From: CAMPKL01 sp963805925
GTDB taxonomy: Bacteria > Acidobacteriota > Terriglobia > Bryobacterales > UBA6623
Assembly (NCBI GenBank): GCA_963805925.1
Contig: CAWDWB010000003.1
Location: forward strand, 930,001-994,000
Direction: 5' to 3'
Length of the DNA: 64,000 bases
Shown: positions 40,625 through 48,546 of the stretch, piece by piece
Layout of the letters: each line of letters starts with the position of its first letter
How positions within the stretch are numbered: position 1 is the stretch's first letter
Made by a program: the position numbers and the translations under genes
Notes under the pieces: generated by a model
Told to the model about the DNA's origin: nothing
Databases searched by the model: none
The model's input: the letters and a program-made list of their open reading frames with translations, nothing else

Positions 40625-43600
40625 CTAAAACTCCAGGCGAATCACTGCTTGGTAGTTCCTGCCGATTCCCTCGCCTCGCACGATCCCAAAGGCGGCGTCT
40701 TCGACGGTGGAGAACGGCGCGTCCCAATTGCGATTACCGAATACGTTGATCATGTCGAGACCAAACTCCACGGCGACGCCCTCGGAGACGTTCACGGCCC
40801 GAGACAACCGCACATCGCACTGCTGATAGCCGCGCATCCGAAAAGCGTTACGCCCCACGTTGCCGGGCCTCGTCTCATCAAACGTGGTCGGCACAACGGC
40901 CGTGAAAATCGTCGGATCGAAAGCGAAGCGCCCCGTCAGGGTTCGGCCGTCGGGCAAGGTGAACGTCCGGACCTCGGCAGGATCCAGCGCCTGGAAGGGC
41001 GCCGTGACGTCGGGCCGACCGACACGGACAAACGTGAACGTCGGGTCTTCCCGCTGGCGAATATCCAAGGGAAGCCCCGAGCGCAATCGCCATACGCCGC
41101 TCACGGTCCAGTTGTCGAATACCGACAACCGGCTGGACCAACTTCGCGGCAAACGAGGCGCCCAGACCCACGATGCCGCGAAGCTGTGTCGCCGGTCGTA
41201 AGCCGAAACCGCCCAGTTCTCCGTCGACAAGCCCTCACCCAATACGCTGGAGCCGTTGTCGTCCGAGCGCGACCAGGTGTATCCCACGTCGAATGCTAGG
41301 CCCCGGCGCAAGTAGCGATTCGCCCTTATCTGCAGCGCGTTGTATCTACCGCTGCCGCTCGACTCAAACTGCCTCACGTTTCGCAGCGATGTGAACTGCC
41401 GCATGTTGCGTATGTTCGAAAACGGGGATGCAAAATTCCGGAAAAATCCGTTTAGTTCTCTCTGACGCTGAAGGCGTACCGAGCGAGTCCCCACATAGAC
41501 CACGCTCAAGTTGACGCCGCCCGGCAGCGGCCGTTGCAGTCCAAAATTCCAGTGGTGCGCCAACGCGTTCTGGAACCGCCTATCGAATACGAGAATCGGG
41601 TAGGCCGCCTGCAAAGAGACCAGGTCGGGGTCGTTATTTGGGATGCCCGCCAGCGGACTTTGAAAACTCCCGATCGTTCCCAACCGGGCATATTCGAAAC
41701 GGTTGTCGACGCTGAACGGCGGATACGTCGCCTGGAACAACGCCGCCGCGCTCGATCCAGCGAATGCCCCGAAATCATAAAATTGGCCGTAGGACGCACG
41801 CACAGCCGACCGTCCCGAAGGGCCGAACAACGCGCGGCTCAACAGACGATCCGACGTCGGCGACCAGGCAATGCCGACGCGCGGCACAAACTGTTTGCCG
41901 TTCGACTCCACAGTGGAACGGGGCAAAATGCCCAAGTCGCCGTCTTGGTCCCCGGGAAAGATCAACCCGGCAGGCGTGTCGGGAAACCGTTCGCTGCGTA
42001 GTCCGCTGCGGAATGCTGCAATACGATCCTGCGTATCGACTGCCGGCGGCTGCGACTCAAGCCGCAATCCGATCGTCACGCGCAGACTACGTAGCGGATG
42101 CAATTCCGCCTCGCCGTAGGCCGCAAACTCGCGCCACTGCAGATTGAGGTCGCGCGGCGTCGTCGCGTGGTACTGCCCGATCCTGCCTAACAGCAGATCT
42201 CGCAAACCGTTGGTGCGTGTCTGAGGCGGCGCTGGCGGCGCCGGAAAACTCATACTGCCCGCCGGATTCTCCCTGTTCTGGAACGGCCAACCGCCCTCTT
42301 GATACGAGGCGCCGAGCCGCGCCGTATAGCCGCCCCGTCTCCACTCCAAATCGTGGCGCACCTGCCAAGTCGTCTGAACCGACTGCTCCGAGCGTAAGAA
42401 CGGAGCCAGCAACATGCGCACTCGGCCCGCATCGTCGTACAGCGTCACGTCAGGAATCGTTCCCGGGGCGACGCCGAACTGCGCGAAATCAAACCCAAAT
42501 TCGTTCGCCGGCACGTTGCGGTAGTCCGGCGTGCCTTGCCACAGGGCAATCGATAACCGTTGGCCCGAAAGCTGCGTCCTCTGCACCAGTTCCGCCGAAG
42601 GCGTATGCTGCAGCACAACGCGTGTATCATTGGCCAACTGTCGGCGCTCCGAACTGGCGCCTGCGATGGCGCCCTGCAAAGGCGAAGCCCCGTCGGCGCG
42701 GTAAGTCAAATGACTGGCGCTCAGAGAAAACTTCTTCCAACCCTTGTCGATCCTCGCCAGCAGCGTCTGCCCGTCAGACGGTAAATCCTCACGCCCCTGA
42801 AATACGGTCGGGCCAGCATTTGCCTGCGGCAGAAAAGCGTTTAGGTACTTCTGCATCAACGGGCTCAGCCGATTCTGCGGAATCATCCCGTTGGGGAAAG
42901 CCATACCCGTGGCGGGATCGAGCGGAACCGTGGGCAGGGCCGACAAGTCTCCTGACCTCTCCGCCGCCGACAACACGTTATAAATCCCGAAGTGCCGCTG
43001 TTCCGTCTTCCAAGTTTCCGCGTCGAAGAAGAAATTCAGGTTGTGCTTGGCCCAGAGCGGCCCACCAATCTGCCCGCCGCCGTCCCAGCCCTTCAGTGCA
43101 TCGTTGGCCCCGTCGTAGGTCTCCACCGCCTTGCCGTAAGGCCGATAAAACCCGCGCAGCCCGCCATGCAAACGGTCTCCCATAGGCGTCCGCGAACTGG
43201 CCAACACGACCGCGCCCGCATTGCGGCCTTCCGCCGCCGAGTAGGTGTGCGTGATAACCCGAAACGTCTCGATCGCATCCGGCACGGGCGCAAACGTCGC
43301 CGCCTGCGCCCCCGTCAGCCGGTTCTGCGCATTGTTGGGCGCGCCGTCGAATTGATAGTTGATCGCCGAACTGCGCGAGCCGTTAGCCGACACCGCTGAC
43401 GCTCGCCCCGTTAGCGGGTCCAACTCCAACGAGTCCACCGGATTCATGCCGGGAACCAGGGTCAACAGCTTGTCGACTGACGTGCGACCCTCGCTGCCCA
43501 GCAAAACAGGCAGGCTCTGGATCTGCTCGCGCACCATGCCGTACTCGACGGAGATCGTGTCCAGCCCCGCAAGCGGCCTGGTAAGGGGCGGTTGGAGCCG

Positions 43601-43924
43601 CTCCAACTCAACGACCCATTCTCTCGGGCTGTCCGGAAACAACTCAAACGGACCGATCCGTTGCACCGCGTACTCCGGCGCCTCGAAGTAAAGCGAATAT
43701 TCTTCGCTCGCCAACTCCGCGAAGCCGAACTTTCCGGCGATATCCGTCTGGGTTCGGATGGTCTTCCCCGTGGAAAGACTAATCAGGCCGACCTCAACGT
43801 CGCGCAACGGCGAGCGGCCTTCGCCGAGCACAGTTCCGGCCACGCTGGCGGACCCCGCCGCCCAAGCGATAGTTGCTTGTAAGGCAATCCAGGAGATGAG
43901 GAGGATGCTGGCGCGAAGGCGCAT
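40625..43924 (-). CDS. TonB-dependent-receptor-like outer membrane protein with carboxypeptidase-regulatory N-terminus
   Basis: A 1099-residue acidobacterial 'OmpA/TonB-like' transporter. A signal peptide (ILLISWIALQATIAWAAGSA) precedes a carboxypeptidase-regulatory-like domain (ASVAGTVLGEGRSPLRDVEV, residues 26-110). A plug region follows (VDKLLTLVPGMNPVDSLELD, then SANGSRSSAINYQFDGAPNN) and then a large beta barrel ending FEL-type (GRNYQAVIRLEF, terminal Phe). It is the last gene of an operon headed by an ECF sigma factor (45317) and its anti-sigma (43933), eight bases downstream of the latter. It could import a polymer or chelate under envelope-signal control; the ligand is unknown. Confidence 0.92.
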   Translation of the reverse strand: MRLRASILLISWIALQATIAWAAGSASVAGTVLGEGRSPLRDVEVGLISLSTGKTIRTQTDIAGKFGFAELASEEYSLYFEAPEYAVQRIGPFELFPDSPREWVVELERLQPPLTRPLAGLDTISVEYGMVREQIQSLPVLLGSEGRTSVDKLLTLVPGMNPVDSLELDPLTGRASAVSANGSRSSAINYQFDGAPNNAQNRLTGAQAATFAPVPDAIETFRVITHTYSAAEGRNAGAVVLASSRTPMGDRLHGGLRGFYRPYGKAVETYDGANDALKGWDGGGQIGGPLWAKHNLNFFFDAETWKTEQRHFGIYNVLSAAERSGDLSALPTVPLDPATGMAFPNGMIPQNRLSPLMQKYLNAFLPQANAGPTVFQGREDLPSDGQTLLARIDKGWKKFSLSASHLTYRADGASPLQGAIAGASSERRQLANDTRVVLQHTPSAELVQRTQLSGQRLSIALWQGTPDYRNVPANEFGFDFAQFGVAPGTIPDVTLYDDAGRVRMLLAPFLRSEQSVQTTWQVRHDLEWRRGGYTARLGASYQEGGWPFQNRENPAGSMSFPAPPAPPQTRTNGLRDLLLGRIGQYHATTPRDLNLQWREFAAYGEAELHPLRSLRVTIGLRLESQPPAVDTQDRIAAFRSGLRSERFPDTPAGLIFPGDQDGDLGILPRSTVESNGKQFVPRVGIAWSPTSDRLLSRALFGPSGRSAVRASYGQFYDFGAFAGSSAAALFQATYPPFSVDNRFEYARLGTIGSFQSPLAGIPNNDPDLVSLQAAYPILVFDRRFQNALAHHWNFGLQRPLPGGVNLSVVYVGTRSVRLQRQRELNGFFRNFASPFSNIRNMRQFTSLRNVRQFESSGSGRYNALQIRANRYLRRGLAFDVGYTWSRSDDNGSSVLGEGLSTENWAVSAYDRRHSFAASWVWAPRLPRSWSSRLSVFDNWTVSGVWRLRSGLPLDIRQREDPTFTFVRVGRPDVTAPFQALDPAEVRTFTLPDGRTLTGRFAFDPTIFTAVVPTTFDETRPGNVGRNAFRMRGYQQCDVRLSRAVNVSEGVAVEFGLDMINVFGNRNWDAPFSTVEDAAFGIVRGEGIGRNYQAVIRLEF

Positions 43925-43932
43925 GCCGTTCG

Positions 43933-45357
43933 CTACAGTGCCGAGCGCGTCAGGTCCTTGATGCGGCTCAGCCGCTGGTGAATGCGCCGCAGCAACTCGC
44001 CGGACGACGAATTGGCTTCTTCCATGCCCACGGTTTGGCGCGAGCCGGTGAGCACCGTGGTCAACGTCCGCTCCAGCCCGAGGACATCGTGCAACAGCGC
44101 TTTGCTCTCGGCCCGAAGATCGTTCGTTGAACCGTCAGCCCCTTCTTCGCCCTGGTAGCGCCAGTAACGGCGCGGCAGAGCCTCCGACAGATGGTCGTAG
44201 ATCACGGCTTCGCTGCTCAGAGCGCCTTTCAAATGCAGCTTCACCTGTTTCGCCGGCAACTCTGAGTCCGGCGCGGCGCTCAGCAATTGATCCAACTCGT
44301 AAACGTGGCCAATCAGGTCGCTCTGGCTGCGGAAAACATCACTCACGTAACGCGCAATCTCAGCATCCAGGGCCGGCGCAGACGCGGTCTGGAACGACCG
44401 CCGGGCCGCGTCACGGTAATGCTCGACCAGAGCTGTGCGCACCAAGCCGCCCAGAACACCCGGGACGACCTCCGGGACAACAACTTGCCGCACGGGCTCA
44501 GCCTGCACGGGTGCTGATACCGCTGGCAGGCGCCCAAACTCCAAGCCCATCGCCGGCATCTCGAAGCGCGCCAGCTCGATCACAGGCGCATCCGCATCGA
44601 TCGCCTGCCCCAACGGCTCCGCCGCCGGAACCGCGGCAAGCGCCTCAAATCGTTCTACCGGCGCAGACGCGACTGTCGGCGCCGAACTCGGGGCAATCAA
44701 CGTTTGCGGTTCGATCTCCGGGCGAACCTCTACACGGGACGCGGCAGCCTGCGGCAGGACCGCCTGGGCCACGATCACCGGCTCTTCCACCTGCGGCGTT
44801 TGGTTCCAGATCTGGTATCCGGCGAACGCCGAAATCAGCAACGCGGCGGCAGCGGCGTAACGCGCCATGCGCCGCGCCGGGAATTCCATCACCTTCGGCG
44901 CGGTCGGGTACAAGTGCTGTTTCAGCGCCTGCTCCGCCGCCAGGCGGCGCTCCAGCGGTTCGCTCGGCACAAGTGCGCGTAACTCACTCTCCACGTCCCA
45001 AAGCAACTTGCGAACGTCGCTGTGGGCAGATCCGCAACCCGTGCAGCGACCGGCGTGACCGGCGCGCAGCGGCGACAGTTCGCCGTCCAGCAGCAGCAGC
45101 AACTCTTCCGGGCTCAGGTGCAAATCACGGGTAGCCGCAGCTTGGGTCATGGCCCGCTCTAGACGGGCCCACGATTGTGTGGAGTTGTCTTCGGTCTCCA
45201 GCGTTGCGGACAACGCCGACGACACTGCCGTCAACTCGCCCTGCAGCGCGCCCAACTGCTCTTGGCACTCGACGCAAGCGTCAAAGTGCTCCACCTGACT
45301 CCCCGTCAGCTCCCCGTCAGCGAGAAGGAGAAGATCTTCTGTGCTCAGATGCCGCAA
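43933..45357 (-). CDS. Membrane anti-sigma factor with two zinc-finger modules
   Basis: A 474-residue single-pass membrane protein. The cytoplasmic N-terminus contains two successive ZAS-type zinc fingers: H24-x3-C28-x2-C31 (EHFDACVECQEQL) and H101-x3-C105-x2-C108 (GHAGRCTGCGS). Each follows a near-identical leader (HLSTEDLLLLADGELT and HLSPEELLLLLDGELS), pointing to internal duplication. One membrane helix (residues 166-184) precedes a long Ala/Val/Pro/Glu-rich periplasmic part that ends in helices (VYELDQLLSAAPDSEL). It overlaps the upstream sigma gene by 41 bases, so it is almost certainly its anti-sigma factor. Confidence 0.88.
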   Translation of the reverse strand: MRHLSTEDLLLLADGELTGSQVEHFDACVECQEQLGALQGELTAVSSALSATLETEDNSTQSWARLERAMTQAAATRDLHLSPEELLLLLDGELSPLRAGHAGRCTGCGSAHSDVRKLLWDVESELRALVPSEPLERRLAAEQALKQHLYPTAPKVMEFPARRMARYAAAAALLISAFAGYQIWNQTPQVEEPVIVAQAVLPQAAASRVEVRPEIEPQTLIAPSSAPTVASAPVERFEALAAVPAAEPLGQAIDADAPVIELARFEMPAMGLEFGRLPAVSAPVQAEPVRQVVVPEVVPGVLGGLVRTALVEHYRDAARRSFQTASAPALDAEIARYVSDVFRSQSDLIGHVYELDQLLSAAPDSELPAKQVKLHLKGALSSEAVIYDHLSEALPRRYWRYQGEEGADGSTNDLRAESKALLHDVLGLERTLTTVLTGSRQTVGMEEANSSSGELLRRIHQRLSRIKDLTRSAL

Positions 45358-45868
45358 TATCTTTCGTTTCCGATTCCTGCAATTTCTTCAACGCCCGGGC
45401 TACATAACTCGCCACGGTCGAGATCGTCAGGTCCAAGACCTCGCCGACCTCCCGAAACTTCAAGCCTTCTGAGCGCAGCTGCAAACACTGGAACTCCAGG
45501 TTCGTCAGCTTATGCCAAGGCAGCGCCAGCACTTCCGCCCGCGCTTCCATGCTGCCAACCGATCCGCCGCCGATCTGCCGCTCCACACGCAGCCAACCGT
45601 CGGCGTCCAACAACTCCGGCTTCTTCTTGCGACCGTAATCGATCAACAAGTTGTGAGCCACTCGGAATAACCATGCACGGGGCTGCAGAACATCCTCTCC
45701 CTGGCTGCGCGCCTGGAAGTAGCGGATAAAGCTCTCCTGAGCAATATCTTCGGCGACCGCGTAGTCGCCCAATTGATGTCGCAGATAACGTACCAGGCTA
45801 TCGCGGTTCTCGGCGAAGAGATCTTCCGTCTCCCGCGCAGCGCTGGGATCTGTGCCGAAGCTGTTCAA
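45317..45868 (-). CDS. ECF RNA polymerase sigma factor
   Basis: A 183-residue ECF sigma factor. Region 2 is LFAENRDSLVRYLRHQLGDY, AVAEDIAQESFIRYFQARSQ and RAWLFRVAHNLLIDYGRKKK. Region 4 includes LTNLEFQCLQLRSEGLKFRE and VGEVLDLTISTVASYVARAL. It is the first gene of the sigma/anti-sigma/TonB-receptor operon. Its 3' end overlaps the anti-sigma start by 41 bases, so translational coupling is likely. An 8-bp inverted repeat (45908-45962) lies upstream in the 174-base gap. Confidence 0.93.
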   Translation of the reverse strand: MNSFGTDPSAARETEDLFAENRDSLVRYLRHQLGDYAVAEDIAQESFIRYFQARSQGEDVLQPRAWLFRVAHNLLIDYGRKKKPELLDADGWLRVERQIGGGSVGSMEARAEVLALPWHKLTNLEFQCLQLRSEGLKFREVGEVLDLTISTVASYVARALKKLQESETKDIAASEHRRSSPSR

Positions 45869-45907
45869 AAACAGTCCTCGACCCTGAGCGCCGCGTCGCC
45901 CTCTCTA

Positions 45908-45962
45908 GACAATGACGTCTGAGAAGGCCTTTCTTACGGCACAAGGGTCCAAGATCATTGTC
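45908..45962. repeat. 8-bp inverted repeat upstream of the ECF sigma gene
   Basis: GACAATGA (45908-45915) and TCATTGTC (45955-45962) are perfect complements, 39 bases apart. They lie in the 174-base gap before the sigma gene (minus strand). A regulatory role is only a possibility. Confidence 0.35.
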
Positions 45963-46042
45963 AGCCCCCTTGTGGAAAACTGTCAACGGCGCCTGGCCAG
46001 AGTTGATCTTTGCGACCAAACGCCCTGCCCGTTTGCTCTCTT

Positions 46043-47980
46043 CTACCGGTAGAAAGGCGTCCAGGTTACCCAGCGCGGACCGTAATGCGGTTCGGGCTGA
46101 TTCAACTCCAAAGCGCCGAGGTCAGGCGCTTTCCCCGCAAAGTCGTCGTTGATCGTCGGCAGCAGCACCCCAGCATCCACCGCCTTGGACCCGGCCTTCA
46201 GCCGGAAGTTTAAATCCATCGCATGGTAGACGTGGTGGCGTTTGGCTGGATCCGGCGGCGTGAGGTTCTCGAAAATGTCGAAATCGACCTCGATGCCGTG
46301 GCGCTCCTGCCCGGTCTTCTCCCGCAATTCAGCAAGCGTCGCAAAACTGTGCCGGTCTTCGGCCTTCGGCTCGTAGGCCGTCTCGCCAGGCGCCGGCGCC
46401 GTCCAAACGTACTGCCGAGCCACGCCGCGGTTCGGCCGGTAGCCGTTGTAGTCGCTGCTGTAGTTCGCCGTCGCGTTGCCCCAGGTCATAATGCCGCGGT
46501 CCGGCGTGTCCTTGCCTAAAAATAAGTTATTGCGCCAGTGGGCGTTCGAATAAGGCCCCCCGGCAGTCTGTTCGCCGATCAGCGTGTTCTGGTAAATCAG
46601 AATGCCCGCCGGTATCGCGCTGAGCTTGAAGGCGCTGCCGCCGCCCACGTGATAGAGCAGATTGCGGTAGAAATACACCGGCCCGCCGAACATGGGCTGG
46701 GCGCTATAGCCGTTCATGGCGGCGTTGACGCCCCGATTCTGGAACAAACGTATGTTATGTACGCCGCCGTCCGATTCGATGAAGTCGTCGTTCGTTAAGT
46801 GAATGTCGTTGCCGTAGATGTCGATCGACGAGGCCTGGCGCTCCAGATCCTCTTCCGGCGGACCGTACGTCGCAATGCAGAGCGCGTCATGGAAATAGGC
46901 GATGGCGTTGTGCGCGATCACGTGGCCCGGCCCATAAACCTTGACCGCGAAGAAGCTGCGCAGTTGGTGCGAGGGGTAGATTCCCGCAGCGCGGCTGCCC
47001 GCTTGGTTCCAGCCGATTACCCGCATCTGGTCTTCGCGCCCCAAAAAGAGGTTGTCGGTAATCAAGAAGTCGCTTGAGTCGGCGCTCTCCGTCCAAACGC
47101 CGACCCCGATGTCCTCGAAACGGCAGTTGCGGATGGTCAGCGATTTCGCGCCCATCACGTCCTTCTCGCCCGCGAAAAAAACAACCTCGGTGTTTCGAAA
47201 TGTCAATCCTTCGAAAATGTGATGCTCCGAGGCCATCACCTCAAAAAGTCTGGAGTTGCCCCCGCCGTCGAAGATCACTTCGCCGTCACCAGCAGCTTTG
47301 ATCGTGATCGGCTTCTCCGCCGTACCCTTCAGCGACAGCGACCACGAACCGGTGAACGGCGCACTCAACGGATCGACATAGTTGTAGCGCTCAGGGCGGT
47401 AGAGGCCCGCGTGGACCAAGATCGTGTCGCCCGGCTGGGCTTTCGCTGTACGCACCGAAGTCCAGTCGCCCCGTCCAGGACCGTAGTAGGCTTCCTTGAG
47501 CCCAACAAAGCTGGGCTCCTCCCTCGGGCCTTCGTGGTCAGGGGGATAGACGTGCAAGATCCGCCCGCCCTCGTAGGCCTGCGGCTCGCTGCGCGTCGCG
47601 ACCGTCACGCGCTCAACCGCTTGTCCGCTCACCCCGTCCGGATCTTTGAGCGTGAACTCACACTCGTAGCTCGTACCCGGCTCCAGGTTCAGGATGCTTC
47701 CCGCGAAGCCGTCCGGCACCGTGTACGACATCTTGTATTGTTCGCGGTAAACCCGTTCCCCGCCGATGCGTAACAGCGGCAGCGCAGGGCGCCACTCGCT
47801 TGTCCCCGCCTTGCGGAAGCGTACCTCGACGGCCGAATTCCGGTTGGCATCCCCGTCAATAGCCCACTCAAATCCGAGGTTGAGCAGCGTGGGATGTTCT
47901 ACATGGAACGGACCGGGTTTGGTCGAATTCTGAGCCTGCAGGCTGCAGGCGACCAAAACAAGCAGGGCAACGGTGCGCAT
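46043..47980 (-). CDS. Secreted right-handed beta-helix protein with N-terminal fibronectin-III-like domain
   Basis: A 645-residue exported protein (signal MRTVALLVLVACSLQAQ). Residues 25-125 look like a fibronectin-III or purple-acid-phosphatase-type Ig fold (FEWAIDGDANRNSAVEVRFR, then LEPGTSYECEFTLKDPDG). The rest is a parallel beta helix: KAQPGDTILVHAGLYRPERY, HHIFEGLTFRNTEVVFFAGE, KSLTIRNCRFEDIGVGVWTE and VIAHNAIAYFHDALCIATYG, the pattern of pectate-lyase-like PbH1 repeats. It ends DDFAGKAPDLGALELNQPEP, the common 'D..G..RP...dIGAyE' terminus. It probably binds or cleaves polysaccharide. It starts a single-gene unit. Confidence 0.9.
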   Translation of the reverse strand: MRTVALLVLVACSLQAQNSTKPGPFHVEHPTLLNLGFEWAIDGDANRNSAVEVRFRKAGTSEWRPALPLLRIGGERVYREQYKMSYTVPDGFAGSILNLEPGTSYECEFTLKDPDGVSGQAVERVTVATRSEPQAYEGGRILHVYPPDHEGPREEPSFVGLKEAYYGPGRGDWTSVRTAKAQPGDTILVHAGLYRPERYNYVDPLSAPFTGSWSLSLKGTAEKPITIKAAGDGEVIFDGGGNSRLFEVMASEHHIFEGLTFRNTEVVFFAGEKDVMGAKSLTIRNCRFEDIGVGVWTESADSSDFLITDNLFLGREDQMRVIGWNQAGSRAAGIYPSHQLRSFFAVKVYGPGHVIAHNAIAYFHDALCIATYGPPEEDLERQASSIDIYGNDIHLTNDDFIESDGGVHNIRLFQNRGVNAAMNGYSAQPMFGGPVYFYRNLLYHVGGGSAFKLSAIPAGILIYQNTLIGEQTAGGPYSNAHWRNNLFLGKDTPDRGIMTWGNATANYSSDYNGYRPNRGVARQYVWTAPAPGETAYEPKAEDRHSFATLAELREKTGQERHGIEVDFDIFENLTPPDPAKRHHVYHAMDLNFRLKAGSKAVDAGVLLPTINDDFAGKAPDLGALELNQPEPHYGPRWVTWTPFYR

Positions 47981-48546
47981 AGTGAGGGCATTCTATGACA
48001 TCGGCTCCCTTGCCCGCTTGCCCTAAGCCGGGCCCTGGAGATTCTAGCGCTTGGATTGGAGTTGCCTGAAGAAATCGTCCTTTAGCGTCGAGTTGTCGAA
48101 CGAATGCAGCCCGAACTGATGGACCAAGTTTCGCAAACCCGAATCGCCCGGACGCTGTTGCCTCTGGCATCGAGGCGCGGCGAGTACACCGCAATCGCGC
48201 CGCGGCCCCGAGATTGACCGCCACCACGCCGCCGAACGCTCGATACGCCTCTCCAATGCCGCCGTGACCAATGCGATCCTTGAGTTCGTAGCGCTCTGAA
48301 AATCCTTGACCGAGCATGACAGCGCCTTCGCCCGCCTTCACCAAACTGGACCTAGCAGTCCCGTTCGCTAAGCTTTATTGAAGTCGACCGGTCATCCTGG
48401 ACCAGCCGGTCAGCGAGTAGCGACCACATGGTCGAGGGGTCAGCAGCGCTCAACTAGGTGTAAAACGACGCTCCAACAAAGAGTCGTTGGAGCAGTCGTG
48501 CGTGGGGCTAGAATATCTGGGGCGACCGCGAAGCGCTCGATCGGGC
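47981..48546. other. Intergenic region with decayed coding remnants
   Basis: No complete gene is seen in this 566-base gap between the beta-helix gene (minus) and the first cytochrome/DUF1552 module (plus). It contains a kinase remnant at 48205-48317. A minus-strand stretch at 48044-48150 reads GLRNLVHQFGLHSFDNSTLK before a stop and may be another gene's tail; I cannot name it. No strong promoter or terminator stands out. Confidence 0.6.
48205..48317 (-). pseudogene. Remnant of a serine/threonine protein kinase N-terminus
   Basis: The minus strand encodes MLGQGFSERYELKDRIGHGG, then IGEAYRAF and GGVVAVNLG. This matches the start of a bacterial Hanks-type kinase: 'RYei...iG.GGmGeVYrA...eVAvK'. 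The glycine-rich loop is present, but the segment between YRAF and VAV is missing, the lysine of the VAxK motif is replaced by Asn, and the sequence after it loses kinase character. A fragment only, not a working gene. Confidence 0.55.

Noticed and set aside
42217..43185. 322-codon open frame antisense to the TonB-like receptor
   Set aside because: Pro/Arg/Ser-rich shadow with no conserved motif.
47868..48344. A 158-codon minus-strand frame as a whole gene
   Set aside because: Only its first 37 codons resemble a kinase; the rest is out of frame with the beta-helix gene, so it is treated as a remnant.
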